DNA of 20,650 bases, from positions 1 to 20,650 of the forward strand of contig CADBKS010000027.1 in NCBI GenBank assembly GCA_902795255.1, in the 5' to 3' direction. The notes beneath the pieces are model-generated. The model worked only from the letters and a program-made list of their open reading frames with translations. It was not told the DNA's origin and made no database searches. The translations under genes and the position numbers were made by a program. Shown piece after piece: positions 1 to 5,883 of the stretch. The stretch is from an uncultured Chloroflexota bacterium (GTDB lineage Bacteria; Chloroflexota; Anaerolineae; Anaerolineales; Anaerolineaceae). The stretch's first letter is position 1, and each line of letters begins with the position of its first letter.

Positions 1-2
1 TG

Positions 3-176
3 CAGACCGGCGCTGTTGACTATGCCAGCAGCGAAAAGAACGTCCTGAGCGATGCCGCGAAGGAAGCTGCCGAAGCCGCGAAAGCTGCCATCCTCGCCGG
101 TGACATCGTCGTCCCCGCCGACCGCGACAGCTATAACGCCAAATACGGCGAGCTCAAGGCCTACACGCTCGAGTAA
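3..176 (+). CDS. C-terminus of a probable BMP/PnrA-family ABC solute-binding protein (partial)
   Basis: An open frame enters from the left edge and ends with TAA at 174-176, giving 57 residues. The visible tail begins QTGAVDYASS, continues with an Ala/Lys/Glu-rich helix (about residues 18-32) and then ILAGDIVVP before a short charged tail. A helix ending in a 'K-x-x-I-x-x-G-x-I-x-V-P' pattern is typical of the C-terminus of BMP (basic membrane protein, Med/PnrA-like) lipoproteins, which bind nucleosides or similar small solutes for ABC import. Most of the protein lies outside the window, so no signal peptide or binding residues can be checked. Other periplasmic-binding-protein families could end in a similar helix. 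The family call is inference; the reading frame and stop are seen directly, and a strong terminator follows 18 bases later. Confidence 0.5.
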   Translation, partial: QTGAVDYASSEKNVLSDAAKEAAEAAKAAILAGDIVVPADRDSYNAKYGELKAYTLE

Positions 177-194
177 TTCTGCGATAATATTTTC

Positions 195-225
195 AAAAGC
201 GCTCTTTCCGGAGAGCGCTTTTTTG
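195..225 (+). terminator. Rho-independent terminator after the solute-binding protein gene
   Basis: An 11-bp perfect stem (195-205 with 212-222) encloses a 6-base loop and runs into TTTTTTG. It lies 18 bases after the stop at 176 and separates this gene from the UPF0371 gene. Confidence 0.9.
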
Positions 226-287
226 TTTTCCGCTCACGGCAAAGCCGGTGCCCGTTTTTTTCGAAAATGAAAAAGTCGTCAGAAATA

Positions 288-317
288 TTCCGCATATTCC
301 GGCATGCTTGGTAAAAT
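288..317 (+). promoter_or_regulatory. Possible weak promoter of the UPF0371 gene
   Basis: TAAAAT at 312-317 could be a -10. TTCCGC at 288-293 lies 18 bases upstream but matches the -35 consensus poorly. The -35 is inside the 14-mer TTCCGCATATTCCG, which also occurs at 5073-5086 upstream of the LysM operon. Confidence 0.3.
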
Positions 318-365
318 ATAAAAATTGTTATCCATTCCCAATTAATCTGCGGACGGAGTATGCAT

Positions 366-1850
366 ATGAAAAAGATCGGTTTTGACAATGAGAAGTATGT
401 GAAAATACAATCCGAACACATTCGCGAACGGATCGAACAGTTCGGAGGTAAACTCTACATGGAGTTTGGAGGGAAACTGTTTGACGACTATCATGCCTCC
501 CGCGTACTGCCTGGGTTCCAGCCGGACAGTAAGATCCGCATGCTGCAGCAGTTCAGGGATGACGTGGAGATCGTCATCGCGATCAATGCTGAAGCGATCG
601 AACAGAATAAGATGCGCGGGGATCTCGGCATTACCTACGAAGATGACGTACTCCGACTGATCGACGGTTTCCGGAGCATGGACCTGTATGTAGGCAGCGT
701 GGTGCTGACCCGGTACAGCGGGCAGACTTCCGCGGACGCATTCCTGAAGCGCCTCACATCGCTCGGGATCCGCAGCTACCGCCATTACCCGATCGAAGGC
801 TACCCGTCCCAGGTCCGGCATGTTGTCTCCGAAGAAGGACTCGGCAAGAACGATTATATCGAGACGAGCCGTCCGCTGGTGGTCGTCACGGCCCCGGGGC
901 CGGGTTCCGGAAAGATGGCGACCTGTCTTTCACAGCTTTATCATGAAAACAAGCGCGGCGTGAGAGCCGGATATGCAAAATTTGAGACCTTCCCGGTATG
1001 GAGCCTTCCGCTGAAACACCCGGTCAACCTGGCATATGAAGCAGCGACTGCCGACCTCAATGATGTAAATATGATCGACCCATACCATCTGGAAGCTTAT
1101 GGGAAACTCGCGGTGAACTACAACCGCGATGTAGAGATCTTCCAGGTCCTGAATACGATCTTCGAACAGATCCAGGGAAAATCGCCCTATAAATCTCCGA
1201 CAGATATGGGTGTCAATATGATCGGATCCTGCATCGTGGATGATGAAGTATGCCGCGAAGCCTCTTACAAGGAGATCCTGCGCCGTTATTACATCGCCTG
1301 TGCCGAAAGGCTTCAGGGGAAAAGCAGCGATGAAGTCGTCCGGAAACTGGACCTGCTGATGAAGCAGGCCGGGATCACGCCCGAGATCCGGCCGGAGATC
1401 TCCGCCGCACTGCTTAAGGCAGAAACGACCAACGGACCCGCCGGCGCCATGCACCTGCCGGACGGTCATATCGTGACAGGGAAAACATCCGACATTCTGG
1501 GAGCCGCGGCATCACTGCTGCTCAACGCGCTCAAAACCATGGGCAACATCGATGATAAATTCGATCTGATCTCCACGGATGTGCTCAAACCGATCTGCGA
1601 CCTGAAGACCCGGTATCTGCGCCACAAGAATCCCCGTCTGCACACCGACGAGGTGCTGCTGGCGCTGACGATCTGTGCGCTGACCAACCCGATGGCTCAG
1701 GTCGCAAAAGAACAGCTGAGCAGGCTCAGCGACAGCGAAGCGCATTTCTCCGTGATCATCAGTGATGAAGACCTGAAGCTGCTCAAACGCCTCGGCATTT
1801 CCGTCACCTGTGAGCCGCGCTATGAGATCAACCGGCTCTACCACAAATAA
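366..1850 (+). CDS. UPF0371 / DUF1846 family protein
   Basis: This 494-residue protein has the normal length and conserved blocks of the UPF0371 (DUF1846) family. The N-terminus reads MKKIGFDNEKYVKIQSEHIR, and a glycine-rich loop TAPGPGSGKMAT near residues 175-186 resembles a P-loop. Further family blocks are GYAKFETFPVW, HPVNLAYEAATADL and AVNYNRDVEIF. The family is widespread in anaerobes and its biochemical role is not established; nucleotide or phosphate binding by the GPGSGK loop is inference. An in-frame ATG at 360 is only 1 base from the Shine-Dalgarno GGACGGAG (351-358), while the ATG at 366 is 7 bases away and gives the usual family N-terminus, so 366 is chosen. It appears monocistronic: a terminator lies upstream and a very stable hairpin begins 12 bases after the stop. 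Confidence 0.9.
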   Translation: MKKIGFDNEKYVKIQSEHIRERIEQFGGKLYMEFGGKLFDDYHASRVLPGFQPDSKIRMLQQFRDDVEIVIAINAEAIEQNKMRGDLGITYEDDVLRLIDGFRSMDLYVGSVVLTRYSGQTSADAFLKRLTSLGIRSYRHYPIEGYPSQVRHVVSEEGLGKNDYIETSRPLVVVTAPGPGSGKMATCLSQLYHENKRGVRAGYAKFETFPVWSLPLKHPVNLAYEAATADLNDVNMIDPYHLEAYGKLAVNYNRDVEIFQVLNTIFEQIQGKSPYKSPTDMGVNMIGSCIVDDEVCREASYKEILRRYYIACAERLQGKSSDEVVRKLDLLMKQAGITPEIRPEISAALLKAETTNGPAGAMHLPDGHIVTGKTSDILGAAASLLLNALKTMGNIDDKFDLISTDVLKPICDLKTRYLRHKNPRLHTDEVLLALTICALTNPMAQVAKEQLSRLSDSEAHFSVIISDEDLKLLKRLGISVTCEPRYEINRLYHK

Positions 1851-1862
1851 GGGGAGTTCCCA

Positions 1863-1915
1863 CAGATAAACAAACAGCCGGCCGGGAATTGCCCGGCCGG
1901 CTGTTTGTTTATCTG
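1863..1915. terminator. Bidirectional terminator: perfect 24-bp hairpin
   Basis: Bases 1863-1886 pair perfectly with 1892-1915 around a 5-base loop (AATTG). The core is GC-rich (GCCGGCCGGG) and the outer arms are A-rich on the left and T-rich on the right, so it can terminate transcription from both sides. It serves the UPF0371 gene (+) and the converging glycan operon (-) ending at 2021. Confidence 0.85.
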
Positions 1916-1932
1916 CAGGAAAAGCTCACTGT

Positions 1933-1970
1933 GATATGCGAATGGCAATCCCAAAACGATGCTTCTCATA
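1933..1970 (+). repeat. Degenerate copy of the intergenic repeat found at 20249 and 20595
   Basis: TGATATGC, ATGGCAATC and TGCTTC.CAT match the repeat at 20249-20304 in the same order and spacing, with several substitutions between. Read as codons the three copies share a pattern like (M/V)-(H/R)-M-A-I-x3-C-F, but no open frame of useful length follows. It sits between the shared terminator and the glycan operon's last stop. Confidence 0.4.
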
Positions 1971-2020
1971 CCACGGTACGATCTATCCGGAACGCCTGCA
2001 TTCAGGGAACCGGATCAGCA

Positions 2021-3064
2021 TCACTTTGACAGGCAGAAATTCAGATAAGATTCCGCCATTTTTTGTACCGAAAATTCTGCTTCCGCGCGGGATCGGGCTT
2101 TAAGGCGGAAAGCCGCATTGTTCCGAACCACTGTTTCCGCGGCATCAGCCAGGAGGACTCCGTCCGGCTGCTCCAGTTTCCACGGATCCGCTCCGTACGG
2201 CACGATGATCCCCGCATCGCCTGTGACATCCTTCAGCGCGCCGGTATCAAACCCGATCACGGGAACACCGCAGGCCATGGCTTCGATCACTGCATTCGGA
2301 CAGGCTGCATGAATTTCGGAAGAGAAGAAAAAGGCAGCGTTCCGTTCCAGTTCGATCAGCCGTTCCCGGCTGCACACCCCTTCAAAAACAGCTTCAGCGC
2401 TTTTTCCTGAAGTCTCCATCCGGCGGTTGATCCGGGCTTCGGATTCAGGGGTCGTCTTTCCTGCAACATGCATGCGGACGGGCCTTCCGAAGCGGTCCGA
2501 AAGGGCCAGCGCCAGATCCGCCCCTACGTCCAGGCCGAAATCCATTCCGTAGCGGAAGCTGCCTTCCGCCAGAATAAAATCAATGCGGCTGTTCAGGTCC
2601 GGGGCAGTATCTCCCGGGGTAAAGAGCGATATATCCGTTCCGTTGAAGATGACCGCGGAAGGCTTCCGGACTTTTCCGTAAACGCTGTTCCAGCGTTTCT
2701 CGCAGAAGGGGCTCTGATAAACGATCCTGCTGCAGACAAACCGGCGGTAAAAGGCGATCGCGAGATTCGCGGCCTCCGCATGAAGGAAGTACCGGGCACC
2801 CGTTTTCCGCCGTTTGTGGATCCAGTTCATACCATTCAGTCTGTGCACCACAGGGATCCCGCGCCGGCGGGCTTCAAGCAGACGGCCGAGATATTTTCTC
2901 GGCCCGCCGATGACCAGAAACGCATCGATATCCGCGCAGTCCGCGTCAAAGTGGATCTCCGCCGCACCGGTCATTTCAGCCCAGCCGATCAGGTTCCGCT
3001 GGAAGGTTTTCGGCCCTCCCAGGGATCTCGCTTCAGGAACCAGACAGATGGACAATTTCTTCAT
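2021..3064 (-). CDS. GT4-family glycosyltransferase (first of two in the window)
   Basis: This 347-residue protein is a GT-B fold, glycosyltransferase family 4 type enzyme, expected to move a sugar from a nucleotide-sugar donor to a glycan or lipid acceptor at the cytoplasmic membrane face. The N-terminal domain has a short LVPEARSLGGPKTFQRNL start, typical of the acceptor domain. The C-terminal donor domain carries HVAGKTT, a partial motif CPNAVIEAMACGVPVIGFD (about residues 270-290) and GIIVPYG. The first glutamate of the usual E-x7-E pair is Ala here; the second (VIEAMACG) is kept. This matches a known 'CPN' variant of the motif. Its ATG overlaps the stop of the upstream SDR gene by 4 bases (ATGA), with GAGGAAA as ribosome site, so it is translationally coupled. 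The exact donor and acceptor cannot be read from the sequence. Confidence 0.85.
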   Translation of the reverse strand: MKKLSICLVPEARSLGGPKTFQRNLIGWAEMTGAAEIHFDADCADIDAFLVIGGPRKYLGRLLEARRRGIPVVHRLNGMNWIHKRRKTGARYFLHAEAANLAIAFYRRFVCSRIVYQSPFCEKRWNSVYGKVRKPSAVIFNGTDISLFTPGDTAPDLNSRIDFILAEGSFRYGMDFGLDVGADLALALSDRFGRPVRMHVAGKTTPESEARINRRMETSGKSAEAVFEGVCSRERLIELERNAAFFFSSEIHAACPNAVIEAMACGVPVIGFDTGALKDVTGDAGIIVPYGADPWKLEQPDGVLLADAAETVVRNNAAFRLKARSRAEAEFSVQKMAESYLNFCLSK

Positions 3065-4056
3065 ACATTTTCCTCAAACCAACGGTACGCCTTCTCTATT
3101 GTATCGCCAATATTTTCCGCAGGAGAAAGGTGGAGCCCGATTCTTGACTTTTTCGGATCATAATAAAAATAACGGTTCGTATAACGGAAAATATTTTCCT
3201 CAAGGCATTCGATCCGAAGGGAATTTCCGATACCGGTACGGACGAGCAGCCGGGAGAGGCTGTCATTATCCATCAGCAGCTGCGGGGCGGCGAACCCGGC
3301 TTTTTCTCCGCAAAGCGCGAAAAACTCCTGAAAGGTCATGTTTTTCCCGCATAACAGATAACGCTCTCCGCTCTTTCCATAGCGGCAGGCATTAAGAAGC
3401 CCGGAAACCATATCTTCGATCGGGATCACATTCAGCCCGCCTTTCGGCACGACGACCGGCGGGTGCTCCTTCAGCTGTATGAGCACCGAACTTTTCCGGC
3501 GGTACCAGTCCCCCGGTCCGATGACCAGAAACGGGTTGACGATCACGACATCCAATCCGCCGGTCAGAGCCGACTGCGCTTCCATTTCCGCGAAATATTT
3601 GGATTCAGCAAACGGCCAGAGAGGGAACTCCGCATTTCTGACCCTTGCCTCATTCATCACCACCGGCTGCTGATTATATTTATGAAAAAGTTCGGGCATC
3701 CCGAGCGTACAGGCAGAACTCATCAGGATCACCCTTTCCGTCCGGTTTTTCAGCGCGGAAAGCAATACATAACGGGTCCCCAGGACATTGACCTGCATGA
3801 TCCTGCTGACCGTCGGAGCCGCTGTCATCTGCGCCCCGAGATGATAGATCACTTCCGGCCTGAAAGTTGAAACTGCCTGCTCAACAGATCCCTCATCGGT
3901 CAGGTCGCCCGTGAGCCGGGTCAGCGGCAGCTTCGAGATCCTTCCGATATAGCTGGTCTTCCTGTGAAAAGCAGCCACCTCATGGCCCGCACGGCAGAGC
4001 CTTTCACAGAGCGCGGTTCCGATAAAACCGGTCGCACCGGTCACAAGAACACGCAT
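3061..4056 (-). CDS. NAD(P)-dependent epimerase/dehydratase-like protein, extended SDR family, with Phe at the catalytic Tyr position
   Basis: The 331-residue protein opens with MRVLVTGATGFIGTALCERL, the Rossmann GxxGxxG of extended short-chain dehydrogenases. Further SDR blocks are LTGDLTD (about residue 50), YHLGAQ, VNVLGT and LMSSACTLG. The active-site region reads WPFAESKYFAEMEA. Family members normally have Y-x3-K here; this protein has F-A-E-S-K, so the lysine is kept but the catalytic tyrosine is phenylalanine (codon TTT, on the minus strand near 3616). Nucleotide-sugar epimerases or reductases are the usual relatives. With the Phe the protein may be a reduced-activity, binding or regulatory member, or use a neighbouring Tyr (SKY). 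Start ATG overlaps the LysM stop by one base and has GGAGG 8 bases upstream. Operon context suggests envelope glycan work. Confidence 0.8.
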   Translation of the reverse strand: MRVLVTGATGFIGTALCERLCRAGHEVAAFHRKTSYIGRISKLPLTRLTGDLTDEGSVEQAVSTFRPEVIYHLGAQMTAAPTVSRIMQVNVLGTRYVLLSALKNRTERVILMSSACTLGMPELFHKYNQQPVVMNEARVRNAEFPLWPFAESKYFAEMEAQSALTGGLDVVIVNPFLVIGPGDWYRRKSSVLIQLKEHPPVVVPKGGLNVIPIEDMVSGLLNACRYGKSGERYLLCGKNMTFQEFFALCGEKAGFAAPQLLMDNDSLSRLLVRTGIGNSLRIECLEENIFRYTNRYFYYDPKKSRIGLHLSPAENIGDTIEKAYRWFEENV

Positions 4057-4913
4057 CAGTAAGCCTCCACCCAGACACTGACAGAATCCACATCTGAACC
4101 GGAAGAATAGACGGTCAGTTCAATGACCGGATAAATATCGCTGTACATGGACCGGATACCGTTCAAAGCTCCCTCCGCAGAATAAGACGCAGCCAGGATA
4201 TTGATCTTTTTCGTTTCATAACTGTTCAGTACTTCCGCGGAAAAACGCAGTGTGACCGTACTGCCGATATGGCCGGGGAGCATGGCCGTATCCACGCTAT
4301 ACATGCTGTCCGGAACACGGAAGGAACTGCTGAACACACCGGACCGGGTAAGCCCCGTACATTTTACGGAAGCCTCCGATATTTCGTCAAAAGCTCCGGG
4401 GACATCGATAAAGACCGGGAGGCTTTCTCCCGGCATCACCTGGATCAGCGGGATACTCCCGGAGGCCTCCGCACGGGAACCGTTCGCGGCCCTTACCCGG
4501 ATATGCATCTGAACATCATACAGGGGCGCTTCTGAAATATTTTCTGCATGAAACAGACAGACCGCATGATGATCCGCAGCAGTGCCGCATACCGGCTCAG
4601 TGAACCGCAGCACTTCCGAATAAAGCCAGTCCAGAAATTCATCAAAAGACATTCCTTCATCCGGAACGATCAGCACATCCCCGACCCGCATCATCTCCAG
4701 ATCGGTGTCCGGGTTCAGCCGGGAAAGCTGGTCCATCGTCAGATCATGGTCAATTGCGATCTGCAGCGCAGTCTCCCCTCTTTCAACCGGATGCTCCGCG
4801 GCATAAACTTCCGTAAAAGATCCTGTCAGCAGCAGAAGCAGCAAAAGGACAGCCATCCGTCCCTTCGAAGGTCCTGCTGTCCGTTTAATTCCGGGTGATC
4901 CGATCCCTGCCAT
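4056..4913 (-). CDS. Exported LysM-domain protein
   Basis: This 285-residue protein starts with a basic n-region and a run of leucines (MAVLLLLLLLTGSF, residues 20-33), with likely signal-peptidase cleavage after VYA (about residue 38). A single LysM domain follows (about 41-86: HPVERGETALQIA ... NPDTDLEMMRVGDVLIVP). LysM binds N-acetylglucosamine polymers such as peptidoglycan. The rest (about 95-285) is predicted to be beta-rich, with a cysteine pair near residues 109 and 119, and is not assigned to a family. The ATG at 4913 is preferred because AAGGAAGG lies 5 bases upstream. It is the first gene of a three-gene operon with an SDR protein and a glycosyltransferase, with touching or overlapping ends, which points to cell-envelope glycan assembly or remodelling. 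Confidence 0.8.
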   Translation of the reverse strand: MAGIGSPGIKRTAGPSKGRMAVLLLLLLLTGSFTEVYAAEHPVERGETALQIAIDHDLTMDQLSRLNPDTDLEMMRVGDVLIVPDEGMSFDEFLDWLYSEVLRFTEPVCGTAADHHAVCLFHAENISEAPLYDVQMHIRVRAANGSRAEASGSIPLIQVMPGESLPVFIDVPGAFDEISEASVKCTGLTRSGVFSSSFRVPDSMYSVDTAMLPGHIGSTVTLRFSAEVLNSYETKKINILAASYSAEGALNGIRSMYSDIYPVIELTVYSSGSDVDSVSVWVEAY

Positions 4914-4962
4914 CTGCCTTCCTTCATTTTTTCATTGAGAACTTTCCGGCTGCCGTCACTGA

Positions 4963-5051
4963 GCCTGTCCCGCCGGGACACAGGCTGCCCCGATGAACGC
5001 CAGGTTCCCCATAGGCCGTAAAAGCTTATCCGCATAATACGGCGGGAACCT
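4963..5051 (-). ncRNA. Candidate structured 5' leader of the LysM operon
   Basis: On the minus strand, AGGTTCCC (5051-5044) pairs with GGGAACCT (5009-5002). Immediately inside, GCCGTA (5043-5038) pairs with TACGGC (5020-5015). Together they form a 14-bp stem with a 5-base bulge (CTATG) on the 3' side and a 17-base loop. A second stem (GCCTG/CAGGC with TCCC/GGGA inside) covers 4985-4963. GCCGT can also pair with ACGGC at 4956-4952, so a second fold is possible. A -10-like TATACT lies at 5062-5057, placing a transcription start about at the first stem base. No riboswitch class was recognised. A 6S-like RNA was considered, but the element is short for that family. Confidence 0.4.
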
Positions 5052-5056
5052 ACTAC

Positions 5057-5062
5057 AGTATA
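5057..5062 (-). promoter_or_regulatory. Putative -10 box of the LysM operon
   Basis: TATACT on the minus strand. No good -35 is present 17 bases upstream, where the sequence reads GGAATA inside the shared 14-mer at 5073-5086. An activator or an alternative sigma factor may therefore be needed. Confidence 0.4.
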
Positions 5063-5108
5063 ACACCGAATTTTCCGCATATTCCGTCCTGATTTCCTCA
5101 CGTTACTC

Positions 5109-5137
5109 TTGACGAAGCGCCGTGATTCTGTTATATT
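5109..5137 (+). promoter_or_regulatory. lexA promoter
   Basis: TTGACG (5109-5114) and TATATT (5132-5137) are separated by exactly 17 bases, close to the sigma-70/sigma-A consensus. The predicted start near 5144 leaves a 39-base leader before lexA. Confidence 0.8.
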
Positions 5138-5152
5138 TAATTAGAACATCTT

Positions 5153-5164
5153 AGAAAATTTTCT
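5153..5164. promoter_or_regulatory. Candidate operator in the lexA leader
   Basis: AGAAAATTTTCT is a perfect 12-bp palindrome at about +10 to +21 of the predicted lexA transcript. It is preceded by a direct repeat of TTAGAA (5141, 5151). The usual Gram-positive LexA box (GAAC-N4-GTTC) is absent; only a half-site GAAC occurs at 5144-5147. The assignment as autoregulatory site is inference from position. Confidence 0.35.
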
Positions 5165-5182
5165 CAAGCGACGGAGGAGATC

Positions 5183-5878
5183 ATGGCGAGAAAAGGCAAA
5201 TATACAAATGAACGTCAGGAAAAGATCATGGAATTTCTGGAAAAATACCAGGAAGAGAACCTGTACTCGCCTTCGATCCGTGAAATCGGGGACTACATCG
5301 GCGTCCCCTCGACCTCCCTGGTCGATTATTACATCCGCCAGCTGATCGAGATGGGGTATCTGGAACGGGACGAACACGTTTCCAGGAGCCTGCGTGTTGT
5401 CCGTCCTTACGACCGCAATTCCGAAGACAAAACAAAACCGATCTCCTACAAACGCCGTGATGTGATCCGGTTCCCGATCCTGGGACGGATCGTAGCCAGC
5501 GCACCGATCCCGGTCCCGGGTTCCGACCTGGCCTACTATGATGAGGAAAGCTACGTTGAAGTTCCGAGAAAGATGTTCTCACCTACCGAAAGCATCGACG
5601 ATCTGTTTGTACTGGAAGTCTCCGGTGACTCCATGATCGATGCCATGATCAATGACGGCGATAAGGTGATCTTCCGGCAGACCTCCGTGGCCCAGAACGG
5701 GGATATGGTAGCGGTCTGGCTTTCCGACAACGAAGAAACCACCCTGAAATACTTCTATAACGAAGGGGACAGGGTCCGTCTGCAGCCGGCGAATCCGACC
5801 ATGGACCCGATCTACATCGACAATCCCAGACAGGTCCGCATCATGGGTAAGGTCGTGATGGTCATCCGTCACCTTTGA
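5183..5878 (+). CDS. lexA: LexA-like SOS repressor with an Ala-Ser cleavage site
   Basis: This 231-residue protein has a LexA layout. An N-terminal winged helix (about 8-75) contains TNERQEKIMEFLEKYQEENL and a recognition region SPSIREIGDYIGVPSTSLV. A linker follows, then an S24 peptidase-like C-terminal domain. The catalytic serine lies in LEVSGDSMIDAM (Ser150) and the lysine in ETTLKYFY (Lys189). The self-cleavage loop reads GRIVASAP (residues 101-108). Most LexA proteins have Ala-Gly at the scissile bond; here it is Ala105-Ser106. LexA represses DNA-repair genes until RecA filaments trigger self-cleavage. GGAGGAG (5173-5179) supports the start. It has its own strong promoter, and the stop is within a few bases of a glycosyltransferase start, an unusual operon partner. 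Length is somewhat above the usual 200-215 residues because of a longer linker (about residues 74-95). Confidence 0.9.
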   Translation: MARKGKYTNERQEKIMEFLEKYQEENLYSPSIREIGDYIGVPSTSLVDYYIRQLIEMGYLERDEHVSRSLRVVRPYDRNSEDKTKPISYKRRDVIRFPILGRIVASAPIPVPGSDLAYYDEESYVEVPRKMFSPTESIDDLFVLEVSGDSMIDAMINDGDKVIFRQTSVAQNGDMVAVWLSDNEETTLKYFYNEGDRVRLQPANPTMDPIYIDNPRQVRIMGKVVMVIRHL

Positions 5879-5883
5879 TCCCC

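Noticed and set aside
4914..5051. 6S RNA, SRP RNA or known riboswitch in the LysM leader
   Set aside because: None of the conserved motifs I know for SAM, TPP, FMN, cobalamin, c-di-GMP-I or SRP RNA are present, and the element is shorter than typical 6S RNA. Kept only as an unassigned structured leader.
4826..5101. A 91-codon minus-strand frame upstream of and overlapping the LysM gene
   Set aside because: It covers the structured leader and runs out of frame into the LysM gene start; the LysM start has its own ribosome site.
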